Shown: positions 1 to 11,455, counted from the first letter of the stretch. The stretch: DNA of 64,000 bases from Cephalotus follicularis (GCA_001972305.1 BDDD01002057.1:14706-78705), one strand, 5' to 3'. Numbers and translations: made by a program. Notes: generated from the sequence alone by a model not told the origin.

Positions 1-479
1 CCGTGCTCCGTTCTATTGGCTTTCGGTAAATTTTGAACTCTATTCTGTGTAGTTTCTAGTTTTCCGTTGATTTCTGAATTCTGTATCTGTTTTCTACTGT
101 ATAATGAACTTTGAATTACTTATATGACTCCAAATTGGATAACCTGGACAGCCACTTGGGACTAGCTGTAATGTTTTTGAAAGGATGGTTTAAATTAAAA
201 GTTTAAACAATGTTTTTGATGATCCGACTTCTGTTCTGTTAACCGTATTGATCGGTTATGGTTTCCGACATCTGCACACATTTCATTGCATAACGCATTT
301 CACGTCTTAGTACGTGCTTGATTTTGATAGTCTGTTTTCTATCTGAGTTCTGATAGTTTGTTGTCTATATAGCAAAGGATCCTGCTGTTGAGGTCAGCCT
401 GGAGGCGACCAGTCGTGTGGCTTGCTCGTCTGTTCAGTGATGGAACGCTTTTCTTTAAACTTTTTACACTGCAAATTCT
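1..479. other. Unassigned AT-rich sequence
   Basis: No open frame, LTR terminus, primer site or known domain was seen. The stretch ends near the likely start of LTR G1, so it may be the 3' internal part of the same element or the older sequence it entered. Neither can be shown here. Confidence 0.4.
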
Positions 480-2687
480 TATAATGCAGGAATAAGCGAA
501 TGTGTGGCACATTATATATTCTGTATCAGGAATGAATTTTTAGCTACTATGTTACCGCAAATATGTTAAGACCCTAATGTCTGAAGCATTATTTTAATGA
601 TTTCAAGTGCTCGCACGATGATAGTCATACGATAGCTGTAAGGGACCCAGGAATGCCCATGGAAGAGATTATTTATGTTTGTTATTGTGGAATCGACGTT
701 TTTATTAAAGGAGTCGACGCCTTTGGTAGCAGTCGACGCGTTGAAGTTATATGCGTCGATGACAAACTGTCTAATGAGAGTCGACGTTTTTATTGAAGGA
801 GTCGACGCCTTTGGTAGCAGTCGACGTCTTAATTCTAAATGTCGACGCGATGAAGTTATATGCGTCAGTTGACCTGGGCGAAGACTCAAAGGAGTCGACG
901 TCTTTGAGGAAGGAGTCGACGTCTTCGCTACAGACAAAAGATAAAATCTGACTTTTTGGCATTTTGGGAGTAAAATTCTTTAATTGGGGACACGTGGCAG
1001 GCCAGGGGAAGTGTTATAAGGTATTATCTGGGGATCTAACAAGTGCAACACTTGGATTGGTTAAAATTTAGTCACATGGGCTGCCAAAATAAAAAATTGA
1101 ATGTGTGAGAGGTGGGGAAGAAACTTACCCAAGAAGTCATCCTTCTATTTAATGGCAAGGAACCTTCAACTCAGTCAATTTGAGCTGAGAAAGAGAGTAA
1201 TCCTGCAGAGTGTGAAGTTTAGAATTTGTGGAAAGCAATAGAGAAAGGAATTCTAAAGCTAAGGTAAGGAAATTCCTTACCCATTCTTTACAAACATCCC
1301 CTGTTTTGTTCTTAATTTGACAGCAGATTCTTTTATTGATAACTTCTTCAATTCTCAATGGATTTTCGAATGGTTGGATGTTCTGGAAACTTTAGAATGT
1401 CCTCTTTAACTGTTATTCTTTGAGTGTTTCAAGATTCTATCGTTTTCTTGATGGAATTCCAAGTTTAAAATTGCTGTTCAGGCACTGTTTTATTCCAGGA
1501 TTATGCAGTAGCTTGTTTAAATCATATCTCACTCGTTTCTTGATGAAAAATTAAATGGCTGGATGTTTTGAAAACTTTAAGATGTCCTCTTTAACTTTCA
1601 TGTTTTATGCATCTCGAAATTATGTCGAATTCTTGATGAGAATCAAGGATACATTTTACTGCTCAGGCCCTGTTTCCTTAAGAAATCAGCCACTTTCAAA
1701 AATTCGTAGAGGATTCAATTCTCAACCAATTGTTGTGATCTTGAGCTTTCTGAACTCGTAATGATGTCTACTTTAATGTTCATGTTTTAAGTTTTTACTG
1801 AAAATGCCTAATTCTATATGAATTACTAGCTTTCGCAAAGTGATGCAAAACTGATTTTTATGAACCATTTGAGTCAATACTCAAATGAAAGAAAAGTTTA
1901 TGGATTGTGAAAGAAATGTTATGAAATGATTTTTATGGTTACTTTGAGCTGATCACTCAAAGTAAAATGATGAATGAACCGCCCTTGGATTGCGATCTTC
2001 CAAGGGGAATGGAGCGGAAGTGCTCAATGTTAATGGAGCCGAGCGTGCTCACGGACATGCATGTGATGTAAGGATAGTAATCGGGGAGTGCACAATGCCC
2101 CGGTGAAGCGGTGTAAAGGGGTTCATTAAGGTTTTTATGATTTTCATGTTTACGAAATGATCTAGTTATGATATTAACTAGAAAAGTGATATGTTTTATG
2201 AAATGTTTTGGTCATATATGTTGACTAGAAAATTGTTATGATAAAATGTGTTTAAACACCTTACTGAGCTGTTTTAAGCTCATTCCTTTCAATGTTGTTT
2301 TCAAATAAAATGTTTTCAGGAAAGGAATGAATGGAGATTGCAAGCTTGATGGAGCTTTTAAGGAGTTTTTGAGAAATAAAAGCTATGCGATGATATTCGC
2401 ATTATGTTTTGTAATAAGAATAATGTTTTCCGCTGTAATACGTGTTTATGTAATAGTGATCCTGTGTTATGTAACCAACGATATGGTTAAGACACCTTCA
2501 TGTAGAATGATTATGTATAAAGTTTGAAATTTAAGGTTATGTACGATTTTTCCAAGAAGTGAATTTATGATGTTATGTACTTTTAGAAAAGAGTACCCAA
2601 GGATGTAACGTTTCACACCCAACGTAGCGCAACCGATCTTCGGAGTTCGCTTTGAGCTTAAGGTGGACTCGGGTCGGGGTCGATACA
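480..2687 (+). repeat. LTR G1 (Ty3-like, no coding part attached)
   Basis: This non-coding block matches G2 (55918-58094) in order of parts: a block containing ACCCTAA, a GTCGAC array, a promoter-like stretch, a 46-bp block identical in both copies (2045-2090), and an end rich in GCTTTGAGCTTAA. The end aligns base for base in length with the G2 terminus (CGATACA against CGTTACA), which places it at 2687. The left end is uncertain, anywhere from about 480 to 570. Orientation is inferred from the array preceding the transcribed part. Copia coding sequence follows directly, so G1 is probably a solo or truncated LTR next to or inside SIRE1. Confidence 0.65.
690..925 (+). repeat. U3 array of GTCGAC words in LTR G1
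   Basis: At least eight GTCGAC sites occur, mostly in the frames GGAGTCGACGCCTTTG, GCAGTCGACG and GGAGTCGACGTCTT, spaced about 20 to 40 bp. The surrounding LTR is AT-rich and otherwise has few CpG sites. Confidence 0.85.
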
Positions 2688-3256
2688 GTATATTTCTAGG
2701 ATACTCTCTAACTAGTAAAGCTTATAGATGCTTTAATAAACGTACTTTACTAGTAGAAGAATCTATGCATGTTGTCTTTGATGAATTACATGATTCTACT
2801 TCACATGTGCATGATAGTATAGAATTTCATGAACCATCGGAGGATATAGATGTAGAACCTAAGGATAGTTACCAAAAAGAACTTATTGGTAACATTCAAC
2901 AAGGCATTAGGACTAGATCTAGTGCAAAAACTTGTAACTATGTTGCATTCCTTTCTCACCTAGAACCCAAAAACTTTGTAGAAGCCGAAAAAGATGAAAA
3001 TTGGATAGTAGCTATGCAAGAAGAGCTAAACCAATTTGAAAGAAACAAAGTTTGGTTTTTAGTACCTAGACCAAAGGACCACTCGGTTATAGGAACTAAA
3101 TGGGTTTTTAGAAACAAAATGGATAATCAAGGGATCATTATTAGAAACAAGGCTAGACTAGTTGCACAAGGGTACTCACAAGAAGAAGGAATAGACTATG
3201 ATGAGACATATGCACCGGTTGCTAGACTAGAATCCCAAAGGACCATTCGGTTATAG
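2688..3256 (+). pseudogene. Copia pol, integrase C-terminus and RT start
   Basis: The frame opens in the integrase C-terminal region ([19 protein letters not shown], then [11 protein letters not shown]) and runs through an acidic linker into the RT start (EAMQEEL-like region, [40 protein letters not shown]). It ends at a stop at 3254-3256 because a 164-bp stretch is tandemly duplicated and shifts the frame. The apparent start at 2663 lies in LTR G1 sequence and is not a gene start. The real polyprotein start is lost. Confidence 0.85.
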
Positions 3257-3398
3257 GAACTAAATGGGTTTTTAGAAACAAAATGGATAATCAAGGGACC
3301 ATTATTAGAAACAAGGCTAGACTAGTTGCACAAGGGTACTCACAAGAAGAAGGAATAGACTATGATGAGACATATGCACCGGTTGCTAGACTAGAATC
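3071..3398 (+). repeat. 164-bp tandem duplication inside copia RT
   Basis: The stretch beginning CCAAAGGACCAC at 3071 recurs at 3235 (CCAAAGGACCAT) with almost no change through GCTAGACTAGAATCC. The offset of 164 is not a multiple of three, so the duplication itself breaks the polyprotein. Near identity of the copies implies a recent event. Confidence 0.95.
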
Positions 3399-4515
3399 CA
3401 TTCGATTATTGCTTGCATTTGCTTGTTTTAATAATTTCAAGTTATATCAAATGGATGTGAAAAGTGGCTTTTTAAATGGTTTTATAAAAGAAGAAGTTTA
3501 TGTTGAACAACCTCAAGGTTTTGAGGATCCTCACTTTCCAAATCATGTTTTCAAATTAAATAAGGCTTTATATGGACTCAAACAAGCCCCTCGTGCTTGG
3601 TATGAGAGATTGACAAAGTTTTTAATTGAAAATGATTTTAAACGAGGAAATGTCGATATTACTATTTTTACAAAATCTAAAGGTAATGATTTACTTATTG
3701 ATCAAATATATGTTGATGATATTATCTTTGGATCTACTAATGACTCTTTGTGCAAGGAATTTTCAAATACCATGAAATCTGAATTTGAAATGAGTCCAAT
3801 GGGAGAGCTCAACTATGGAATCTTCATCAGCCAAACAAAATATATAAAGGATATTCTCAAGATGTTTGGAATGGAGAAAGCTAAAACAAGCAAGACTCCT
3901 ATGAGCACCTCTACAAAGCTTGACAAAGATGAACAAGGTAAAAATGTCGATCAAAAGCTTTATAGAAGTATGATAGGATCTTTATTGTACTTAACTGCAA
4001 GTAGACCCGATATTTTGTTTAGTGTGTGCTTGTGTGCCCGTTTTCAATCTAATCCAAAAGAATCACATTTGTTTGCTGTGAAACGTATTTTTAAATATCT
4101 TGCATACACACCTACATTAGGCTTATGGTATTCCCAAGACTCTAGTTTTGATTTACATTCTTACTCGGAAGCTTTATCTACCACCGAAGCTGAATATATT
4201 GCTGTAGGTAGTTGTTGTGCACAAATCCTTTGGCAAAAGCAACAATTAGTTGATTATGGTATATATGTAAAGGATGTCTCCATTAAATGTGATAACACTA
4301 GTAGCATTTGCCTAGCTAAGAACCCAGTTCATCATTCTAGGACAAAGCACATTGACATTACATACCACTTCTTAAGAGAACATGTAGAAAGTGGAGACAT
4401 TGTTTTAGAGTATATTCCCACCGAAAAACAAGTGGCGGATATTTTCACAAAACCCTTAGATGAAATTTCTTTTTCTAAGTTTAGAAGAGAATTAGGTTTA
4501 TGTGATCTTGAATGA
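3235..4515 (+). pseudogene. Copia reverse transcriptase and RNase H (SIRE type)
   Basis: Copies RNA into cDNA (RT) and removes the RNA strand (RNase H). Visible RT motifs are QMDVKSGFLNG, ALYGLKQAPRAWYERL and the catalytic YVDDIIFGST. The C-terminal RNase H/linker motifs SRTKHIDI and VADIFTKPLDE are present. Two parts expected in SIRE elements are missing without breaking the frame: the FLG-type segment after GELNY (about a dozen residues) and the first half of RNase H including the DADYAGC-type catalytic segment, where SSFDLHSYS joins straight to EALSTTEAEYIAVG. The frame is otherwise open for over 420 codons, but the RNase H cannot be active. Confidence 0.9.
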
Positions 4516-5127
4516 TGTTTATTTGTTTTGGATGATATGATTGATTGATTGTTTATTTGATAAGATGATTGAATTTTGGTTAATGTTCTGTTTTTGCTTG
4601 TTTTTATGTTCTGCTTATAAAATGGTGTTTATACATTTTTATGTTTATGATATAGTTTTATGAATTGTGTTTATGTTTTTGATATGGTTGTATGAATGTA
4701 TTTTTGGTTAATGATCATATGTTTTCTCAATTATGTTTATTGCCGATATTTTGATATTTTGTGCATTAATGCTTATACTCATATTCTTACCCTTGCTTTT
4801 ATTAAGGGGGAGCTAATGCTTTCTACCTTTTTGATTCTATACAAATAAGGGGGAGAAAGGGCTCAAAAGCATAAGAACATTCAATAGCATTGCTACATGT
4901 GTTTTTATAATTAAAGGGGAGAAAGGGCTCAACAAGTTAGATTTTATAACTAATGGGAAAAAGAGCTCTCAAAAGCAAAACTTATAGCTATTTGATATTG
5001 CACACTCAAAATGAACTTTGCTTACTTTGTAAGATATCTCTATTGGTATTTACTTATGTTTTAATTGGTACTACTTATGTTTATGTCTTTTTGAGCAAAT
5101 TTTTGTCATCATCAAAAAGGGGGAGAT
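4516..5127 (+). other. Copia 3' non-coding region with several polypurine tracts
   Basis: AT-rich sequence between the RNase H stop and the 3' LTR. Purine runs of the form AAGGGGGAG occur near 4803, 4848, 4914 and 5114-5127. The last one directly precedes the LTR and is the likely plus-strand primer. No envelope-like frame of the kind found in some SIRE elements is present. Confidence 0.75.
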
Positions 5128-5244
5128 TGTTGACGATTTAGTCTCAATCCTAGTTTTGATGATAACATATTTGCATTTAACAAGTTTACTTTATGTGCAA
5201 GATGTTACAAAGTTATACAAAAGGCAAAAACTCATCTGCAGGGC

Positions 5245-5775
5245 AAAGACATCGACCTTCAAGCAAAGACATCGACGTCCGTACAAAAGACATCGATCCC
5301 TTTAAAGAAGACATCGACGTCTTTAGTGCAAGAAGTTACAGGACAAATTTTAGTGAAGACATCGACTCCTACAAGCAAAGACATCGACGTCCGTACAGAA
5401 GACATCGATCCCTATCCTAAAGACATCGATGTCTTGAGGTGCCAAGGATACAGGACAATTTCGAGTGATGACATCGATGCTTGTTCATGAAGACATCGAC
5501 GTCCATGGAAAGAAGTCGATCCCTTTCTGTAGACATCGACGCCTTTCTAGACCTGTCTGTATTTCCCAGAAAAGACATCGACCCCCACAGAAGAAGTCGA
5601 TGCGATGCTCAAAGATTCAAATGCTGGAGATATTCCCAGCAAAGACGTCGATGCCTTTAAAAAGACATCGATGCCTTTTTAAATGAATTGACCCGGGAAA
5701 AATTGGCGCACTTGCAACGGCTATCAACCATCAAAGACATCGACACCTTTCTAAAGACATCGACGTCTTTATGTC
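5245..5775 (+). repeat. U3 array of ACATCGAYGTC words in the copia LTR
   Basis: More than fifteen words of the form AAGACATCGACGTC or its CpG-transition variants occur. The first four ATCGA cores lie at 5251, 5271, 5292 and 5312, spaced 20 to 21 bp. A larger unit of about 40 bp at 5260-5300 recurs at 5370-5412. The array ends about 90 bp before the TATA box. Confidence 0.9.
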
Positions 5776-5862
5776 AGCAGAGACAAAATTCAAAGTTGCA
5801 CTAACACATTTTAAAATCAAAAGCTTCCATGAATTATGCAACGGCTACAAATCTTTTCTGCC

Positions 5863-5870
5863 TATAAAAG
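5863..5870 (+). promoter_or_regulatory. TATA box of the SIRE1 LTR
   Basis: TATAAAAG in GCCTATAAAAGGAAGACTC, followed by a purine-rich transcribed leader. This is the expected promoter position in the LTR, just downstream of the palindrome array. Confidence 0.7.
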
Positions 5871-6402
5871 GAAGACTCAAACCTCAGAAGAACAAGACTG
5901 AACTACATCAATTCAACAAGAATTACACAACATCAAGAGAAATATCATATTCAAGCATTCTATTGCCAAAAAGCTCAAAGTACTCTATAGTGTTCAAAAA
6001 GGCTTCTAAGCTTTATCTTTTGAGTTTTTCTGAGTGTTTCACATTGTGATCTGTATTAGCCATATCAAAACTATTTGAGAGTTTATCTTGTAAACACTTT
6101 GACTATTACTTGTTAAAAGAGGAGAATCCTATAAGGTCTTGAGGTCAAGGTATTGTGATTGAGGTCAATCACGAAATTGTAAGGTGTAACGAATTGCTGC
6201 CTTAATCAATTCGAGATAGTGGAAACTCAAGGAGCTCCTTGGGAAAAGTGGACGTAGGCAAGAGTTAGCCGAACCACTCTAAATTCGGAGAAGTTTTTCT
6301 TTCCCTTCACTCTTTACTTTTAAAGTTTTTAAATTCCTGATTTTTACATCAATATTCAATTCACCCCCCCTCTTGTATATTGCAAGAGTGTTTATTTCAA
6401 AC

Positions 6403-6435
6403 TCTACGCCTTCCGCGCCTCCTCCAACCATCCAT
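6403..6435 (-). pseudogene. TK1 gag, first 11 codons
   Basis: The ATG at 6433-6435 on the minus strand is followed by an Arg-rich start (MDGWRRRGRRR), matching the gag starts of TK2 (ATG at 13495) and TK4 (ATG at 47779). The remainder is lost at the copia LTR boundary. Confidence 0.65.
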
Positions 6436-6560
6436 TTGTTCCTATAATAGAATAACATTAACCATCAGGAATAATCTTAAATCATTAATCAACTTTCCTT
6501 ATAGGAACACTTATTTAATTTCCAAGGACAGTATCCTAGCTAAGCATATAAATGGATATA

Positions 6561-6573
6561 TGCTCTGATACCA
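6561..6573 (-). other. TK1 primer binding site (tRNA-iMet)
   Basis: The minus strand reads TGGTATCAGAGCA, the complement of the 3' end of plant initiator tRNA-Met, four bases after the 5' LTR end. Confidence 0.9.
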
Positions 6574-6577
6574 CTTC

Positions 6578-8838
6578 TGTCACACCCCGTTCCCGATATC
6601 ACAGCATTAAAGCGGTCAAGGCAATCAATATAACGTTATCCAGCTCATACAAATATGATAAAATTAAAAACTACAATTCCATTCACATGTGTGGAAGCAT
6701 TTAATAACAAGCTAGAAAAACAAACCGAATCATGCGTCCCATACCACATGATTCCAACATTAACATAATTGAGCCATCATCGATTGCCCATAAACGGGGC
6801 GTGATCAAAAGTCGATCAACACCATTAATACATTAATCCAAAGTAATACGGGTCTCAATACATTATTAAAACATTTATTTAAACAATGAAACTCCATCTC
6901 CCCACAGATTCTCCGCGTACGGTCGATATCCACATCACTGCATCAATCTGCAATAGTAGGGGGTTAGCCTTTGTCCTCACTCGGCTAAATCATAAGTGTA
7001 ATTCAAGGTCAGTGAGAATGAATGTCATGAAATGAATGCACTCATGATGCAATATATAATATATCACCACACATACATATACATAGGTGTATACATATAT
7101 GCCAATAGGTGCAACCATGCCAAGTGGCTACAACCATCAAATCATCAATCATGTCTCAAAAGACAAAATAAATCCAATCAACGGTACGAAGAGCGCCGCC
7201 ATCTCCTAGTCCTGACATCGTACTCTTACTCCGGCCCCCGACTCCCCGGTCACGAAGCAAGTCAAGTCAATCAACTCATGATGCTCGCACTCTGTGTTCA
7301 GGAATCATGGTAACCCATGTTACTCGCATTATGTGTCAGGTAACATTGTACTTGGGCATCCCTAGCCATCTCCTAGAACCTAGGAGAACATCCCTGCCAC
7401 CAGCCATCAGTGACACTCCGTCACCCCAGCCAGTACGGCTTCAATCACAATCAACAAATCAATTCAATTCAAATCGTTTCCAAGTAGTTTATAAAGTACT
7501 GGAAATAATACATTTATATCAAAATGTTTCAATCCCTTGAAAACATACATTTATCAAAATATATATTTTCATATCAAATAATGATTTGTATAAAATCATG
7601 TACACATTTCTAAAATGAATAAAAATACTTTAGAATCAATCACATTCCAATCACCAATTCATTTCATATCAAAATGAAATGCAAAGATATGCTCAAGTGT
7701 GGTCAGTCCCCAACCAGTCGGCTATCTCCCCATGACAGTCGGTTGTCTTCCTTCGACAGCTGGTTGTCCCAGCTCTGGCCGTCGGCTGCCTCCCTTAACA
7801 GTCGGCTGTCTCCTCTTGACAGTCGGTTGTTTCCTCATCTAGTCGGCTGCCCTCTCTTGGAAGTCGACTACTCAACCTTCTGCAGGTAATGTTCTATTTG
7901 ACGTATGAACAGTCGACTGGTTCTTACGTCCAGTCGGCTGTTTCCTACTGAGTAGCCGTCTGTTCGCACTGAACAGTCAGCTGTTCTAACTCACCAGTTG
8001 GCTGCCCGCCTTGGCAGTCGACTGGATTAACATCAGTGGGTAAAAACAGCAGAAAATGCATGTCTTTCACACTCCAATCCAACCAAACACAAGCATTCAA
8101 CAGCAATAACATACATTTATGCTCATAATACAGTCCATAGCATGCATTTCGTCCATTAACTTCCATTATAACAGAACTTAAATAACAATTATGAAATTTA
8201 CCCCTACCTTAGAATTCCAAGTTAGGAATTGCAATCCACCTCTTTAAGTTCCAATCCGATCTTCCAAGCCTCCAAATCTGTCCAGCAACTCCACCAAGTC
8301 TGGTTCGAGCTCCAAGTCCAGATTCCAAGCTCAAAATTGGAGAGATACAACTTCTCTCTCTCTTTTTCTCTCCACTATCCTCTCCCTCTTCAGAACTCTC
8401 TTTCTCTTTGAATTTGCTGATGATAAGAGAAGAGAAAGTGTGCTTTTATCGCCATTTTAGTGTCTCTTTCTTCACAAGCCGACACTATCACCAATTTGTC
8501 TTCTCTCCTTTTTTCTCTGCCAAATGAGACTGCCAGCACATTTTTAACTGACACATCTCATGGCAGTCGACTGCCTTGTCTAGGCAGTCAGCTGTCTCTA
8601 CCGACACCTCTTCCAGCCGGCTGTCTCTCACAGCAGTTGGTTGGTTCTGCACAAGGGGGTCCAGTCGACTGTCCCTCTTGGGCAGTCGGCTGCCCGCCCT
8701 GCATCAGCACTTCCACACTTCAACTTTTGCCCAAGTTTAACATTACAAAAAGGGAAAGGTCATAGTTCTCATTAATTCAAAGCATAAATTACGTTGCAAA
8801 TACAATATTACAGCTTAATGAAAATCCCGGGCGTTACA
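6578..8838 (-). repeat. TK1 5' LTR, 2261 bp
   Basis: On the minus strand it begins TGTAACGCCCGGGATTTTC and ends CGGGGTGTGACA. It is the same family as the TK2 LTRs but longer than the TK2 3' LTR because it keeps an internal stretch deleted there. CAGTCGACTG-type words cluster at 7720-8030 and 8555-8700. The block conserved among Tekay LTRs (complement of GAGGACAAAGGCTAACCCC) lies near 6957-6990. Confidence 0.85.
7720..8030 (-). repeat. CAGTCGACTG-type array, U5 side of the TK1 LTR
   Basis: About a dozen degenerate words (CAGTCGGCTG, CAGTCGACTG, CAGTCGGTTG) spaced 18 to 35 bp. A second cluster of the same words lies at 8555-8700 near the LTR start. Confidence 0.8.
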
Positions 8839-10169
8839 CATATATAAAGAGTGAACTTGGGATGCAAGCTTCTCTCTCTCATGATGATTTACCATGGTAG
8901 TCGCCCATGTGCCAAATTTCCTTCCTTCCATCTCATGACATCTGTCACTTGTTATTATTTTAATCTTTTCATTAGGATAAATATCTGCCGTCTTCATTCC
9001 CTAGCTTGACATGGTCCCAGAATTAGTATAGTTAACTCAAAAAAAATGACAAAACTAGATATTGTAACTGGTATGCAGTCCAAAACGCCACTTACAGGCT
9101 TGCCAAACGTTTCTCAGCTAATACACAGGTTAAGCACTGTTGCTTTTTACCACACACATAGGATTTATAGTGATAGGACCCGTTCCTGTTTCCTCTTCCA
9201 AAGATGAGCTCTGTCCAGGGAAGGCATTGTGCCAACAACCCTGCTTTGTTAGCAGCTCACTAAAAACTACTAAGATTGATCCTCGGATCTGCTACGCAAA
9301 GGCCTTACAAGTCAGGGCTGGGCGCGCAACTAACGCAGGACATAAGGGCAAAGGACTCAAAGGAACAGAGGATCCAACTCCCTTTTTCATTAAGTCCTTA
9401 GTACTACTTGTCCAACACTTTAAAATGCACCGTGTCATTTAAAACAATGAGGAATACACCCACATGTTCCTCACATGATCACTTAAACAAAAAAACACCA
9501 AGGTTTGCTTTGTCCCAAGGACATACTTCCTCCACGGGCTTTTCTCCTCTACTCTTCTCCAAGGAGCATATACTTGCTAGGCATCAAAACGCATAGCTTA
9601 ACTAACTTAAGCACTATAGCACTAGAAACTATTATAATAATCTCTCGCACGAAACCTTGAGGTTGGCCACAGACCTCACTCTTTATTCCCCTCTGACTGT
9701 GTATCCGAGGACTCAACATTAAACCTCTCACACCTAACCCCTTATCCATCCGAGGACTCCTCCTCACCTCAGACTAAGATATCTCAACCTTAAAAAATTA
9801 AACAGAAAGCCATCTGAGGACTCCCTACCTCCTCAGTAAAACTCTTAAACACATACAGTTGACTCCCGCCATGCTCGGTCTTGCTATCCGTTAACTCCTT
9901 AGGTCCTCTGACATATTTGATAGTAGAAAACTCATAACACCAAACATTCTTGAAAGGACAAAATAAAACTAGTCCACGGACTAGAAACATCCACTTCTTT
10001 CATTAAAGTACTATTACAACACATGCTAATCCTCTGACTAAATACATGCACTGTTTTTCTCTTCCAATAGAAGGAGGAACATAAGTTTTCTTTCTATATA
10101 TTAAAAGAATAACATGGAATAAGAACATTTCCATAAATAATATCTTCATTGAAAATTTTGGTCATTACA
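8839..10169 (-). repeat. LX1: truncated LTR related to LX2
   Basis: The minus strand begins TGTAATGACCAAAATTTTC at 10169, a normal LTR start. The block is cut at 8838/8839 where the TK1 LTR begins. It contains scattered TCCGAGGA/TCCTCGGA words (near 9283, 9708, 9748), the same words that mark LTR LX2 (34351-37324). No coding domain is seen, and the short open frames here are chance. Confidence 0.55.
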
Positions 10170-10589
10170 CAAAAGCTTGGCAGCTTGGAGTTACTAGACC
10201 GAACTTGGAACTGCTGGGAAGCTCAAAAAGACACTGGTCGGTAAAGCTTAAAGATGTGGACTTTGATTCCTAACTTAGAATCTCAGGTAGGGATTATATA
10301 TATACAACCTTGAGTTCAATTGTAATAAGTGTTCATTGATTATTCGCATGATTATTGTGGATTGAAGATTGATTGAATGATGATATGTGCTACTATGAAT
10401 AGTAAACTTACTATGCATGTGGTCTTCTGACTGAAGATGGATGTAATTGCATGCGTTGTTTGCATAATTTTCCCTAGTATTTGAGACGTGTTGAAGGAAC
10501 CACATTCTGGGTCGCTTTACCGTCAACACTTAGGAAAGAAGAGTTGACGCTATGGACTGGTTACAGGACGAATGAACACTTGGTTTCAC

Positions 10590-10870
10590 TAACCGTCGAC
10601 GCCTAAAGGAAAAGTGTCAACTCTATATTGGAAGTGTTGATGCGTGAGGTTCCTACCTCAAAGCGTCGATGCTAAGGATTGAAGCCCTAACGCTTAAGGG
10701 TCCATGCCTTGAGTGTAGACACCAAAGGAGATAAAGGTTGAAGCGCAAAGCTTCTGGTTGAAAGCGTTGACACTAAGAGTAAAAGCAACGATGCTTAAAG
10801 GACATAAGCATTGACGTCAAGGGTCAAACGACGACGCTTAAGTGATTGTTTTGGACGTTGATTCCTATAT
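10590..10870 (+). repeat. CGTCGACGC-type array in LD
   Basis: About ten degenerate words (CCGTCGACGCCTAAAGG, GCGTCGATGC, GCGTTGACAC and others) spaced about 20 to 30 bp. Most differ from CGTCGACGC by C-to-T or G-to-A changes. Confidence 0.7.
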
Positions 10871-11237
10871 GGTACACGTTCCTGTGAATAGAGCCTGTTT
10901 GCATTATTGAGCATATGTTTGCATTGCATATTGTCATGGATTGAACTGTATATAATTGCTAAAGTGTTTTATCATTTTAGACTATGGGACTTATGGTTTT
11001 TTTATAACCAGTAATTTGTACGAAATATTATATTTCAACGGATTGAAACACGGTTACAAAAGATAATTACATATTTTGAATAAATCTGTTTTGGCAAGTA
11101 TTTTATGATATATAAATTACTTGATGATGAATTTGGAAAGGATTTATTTTATATTCAATGTGTATAAGATTTCAAGTGTTTATATATATAAATTACTTGG
11201 AACATATTTGATTTAGTTGATTGATTTCTTTGATATG

Positions 11238-11455
11238 GTGAGCTTTCCCAGCCTACGTGTCGATTAGCTATGTGTTTTCCTAGACTTTGACGGTTAGTAT
11301 CACATTGTTTGAGTGGGTGCTTTTCCCAGCCTATGTGCCGGATCGCTGTATGCTTTTCCTAGCCTTCGACGGTTAGCATCTCTAGATTGATGTTGTTCCT
11401 TTACTACGTGTAGGTCGCCACGTGCTTTCCTAGCCTTGGACGATTAACATCAATA
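11238..11455 (+). repeat. Three ~76-bp tandem repeats in LD
   Basis: Units start near 11238, 11314 and 11390. Each contains CTTTCCCAGCCTACGTG-like and TTTTCCTAGCCTTCGACGG-like blocks. They lie in the U5 part of the LTR, where TK2 has its own ~103-bp duplication. Confidence 0.7.

Larger units (their letters stand above)
2688..6399 (+). mobile_element. SIRE1: 5'-truncated Ty1/copia SIRE-type element
   Basis: Integrase end, reverse transcriptase and RNase H are followed by a purine-rich 3' region and a 3' LTR. The order INT-RT-RH and the motif [12 protein letters not shown] are typical of copia elements of the SIRE/Maximus group. Everything upstream of the integrase C-terminus (gag, protease, most integrase, 5' LTR) is missing; LTR G1 occupies that side. 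The right end abuts the gag start of minus-strand TK1, so SIRE1 probably inserted into TK1 gag. The element is a relic: frameshifted by a 164-bp tandem duplication and carrying deletions in RT and RNase H. Confidence 0.9.
5128..6399 (+). repeat. SIRE1 3' LTR
   Basis: Begins TGTTGACGATTTAG right after the polypurine tract and ends TGTTTATTTCA, about 1.27 kb. It has a U3 palindrome array, a TATA box at 5863-5870, and the C-rich run CCCCCCC followed by TCTTG near the 3' end, a frequent feature of SIRE LTRs. The next bases are TK1 gag sequence. No 5' LTR is present for comparison. Confidence 0.85.
6400..8838 (-). mobile_element. TK1: Tekay-type element remnant (5' LTR, primer site, gag start)
   Basis: Minus-strand element. 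Reading leftward from 8838: complete 5' LTR, primer site, short leader, and the first codons of gag, cut at about 6400-6403 by the SIRE1 LTR. The rest of TK1 is not in the window. The LTR family is the same as in TK2. Confidence 0.85.

Noticed and set aside
566..962. Open frames on both strands over the GTCGAC array of LTR G1
   Set aside because: They exist because the repeat lacks stops. They have no family match, no start context and lie in non-coding LTR.
5245..5775. Repeat-spacer pattern resembling a CRISPR array
   Set aside because: Units are short degenerate palindromes of variable spacing inside a copia LTR of a plant genome, with no cas genes and no unique spacers of constant length.
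7032..8765. Open frames in the TK1 LTR
   Set aside because: They lie within an LTR matched by TK2 LTRs in which the frames are not kept.
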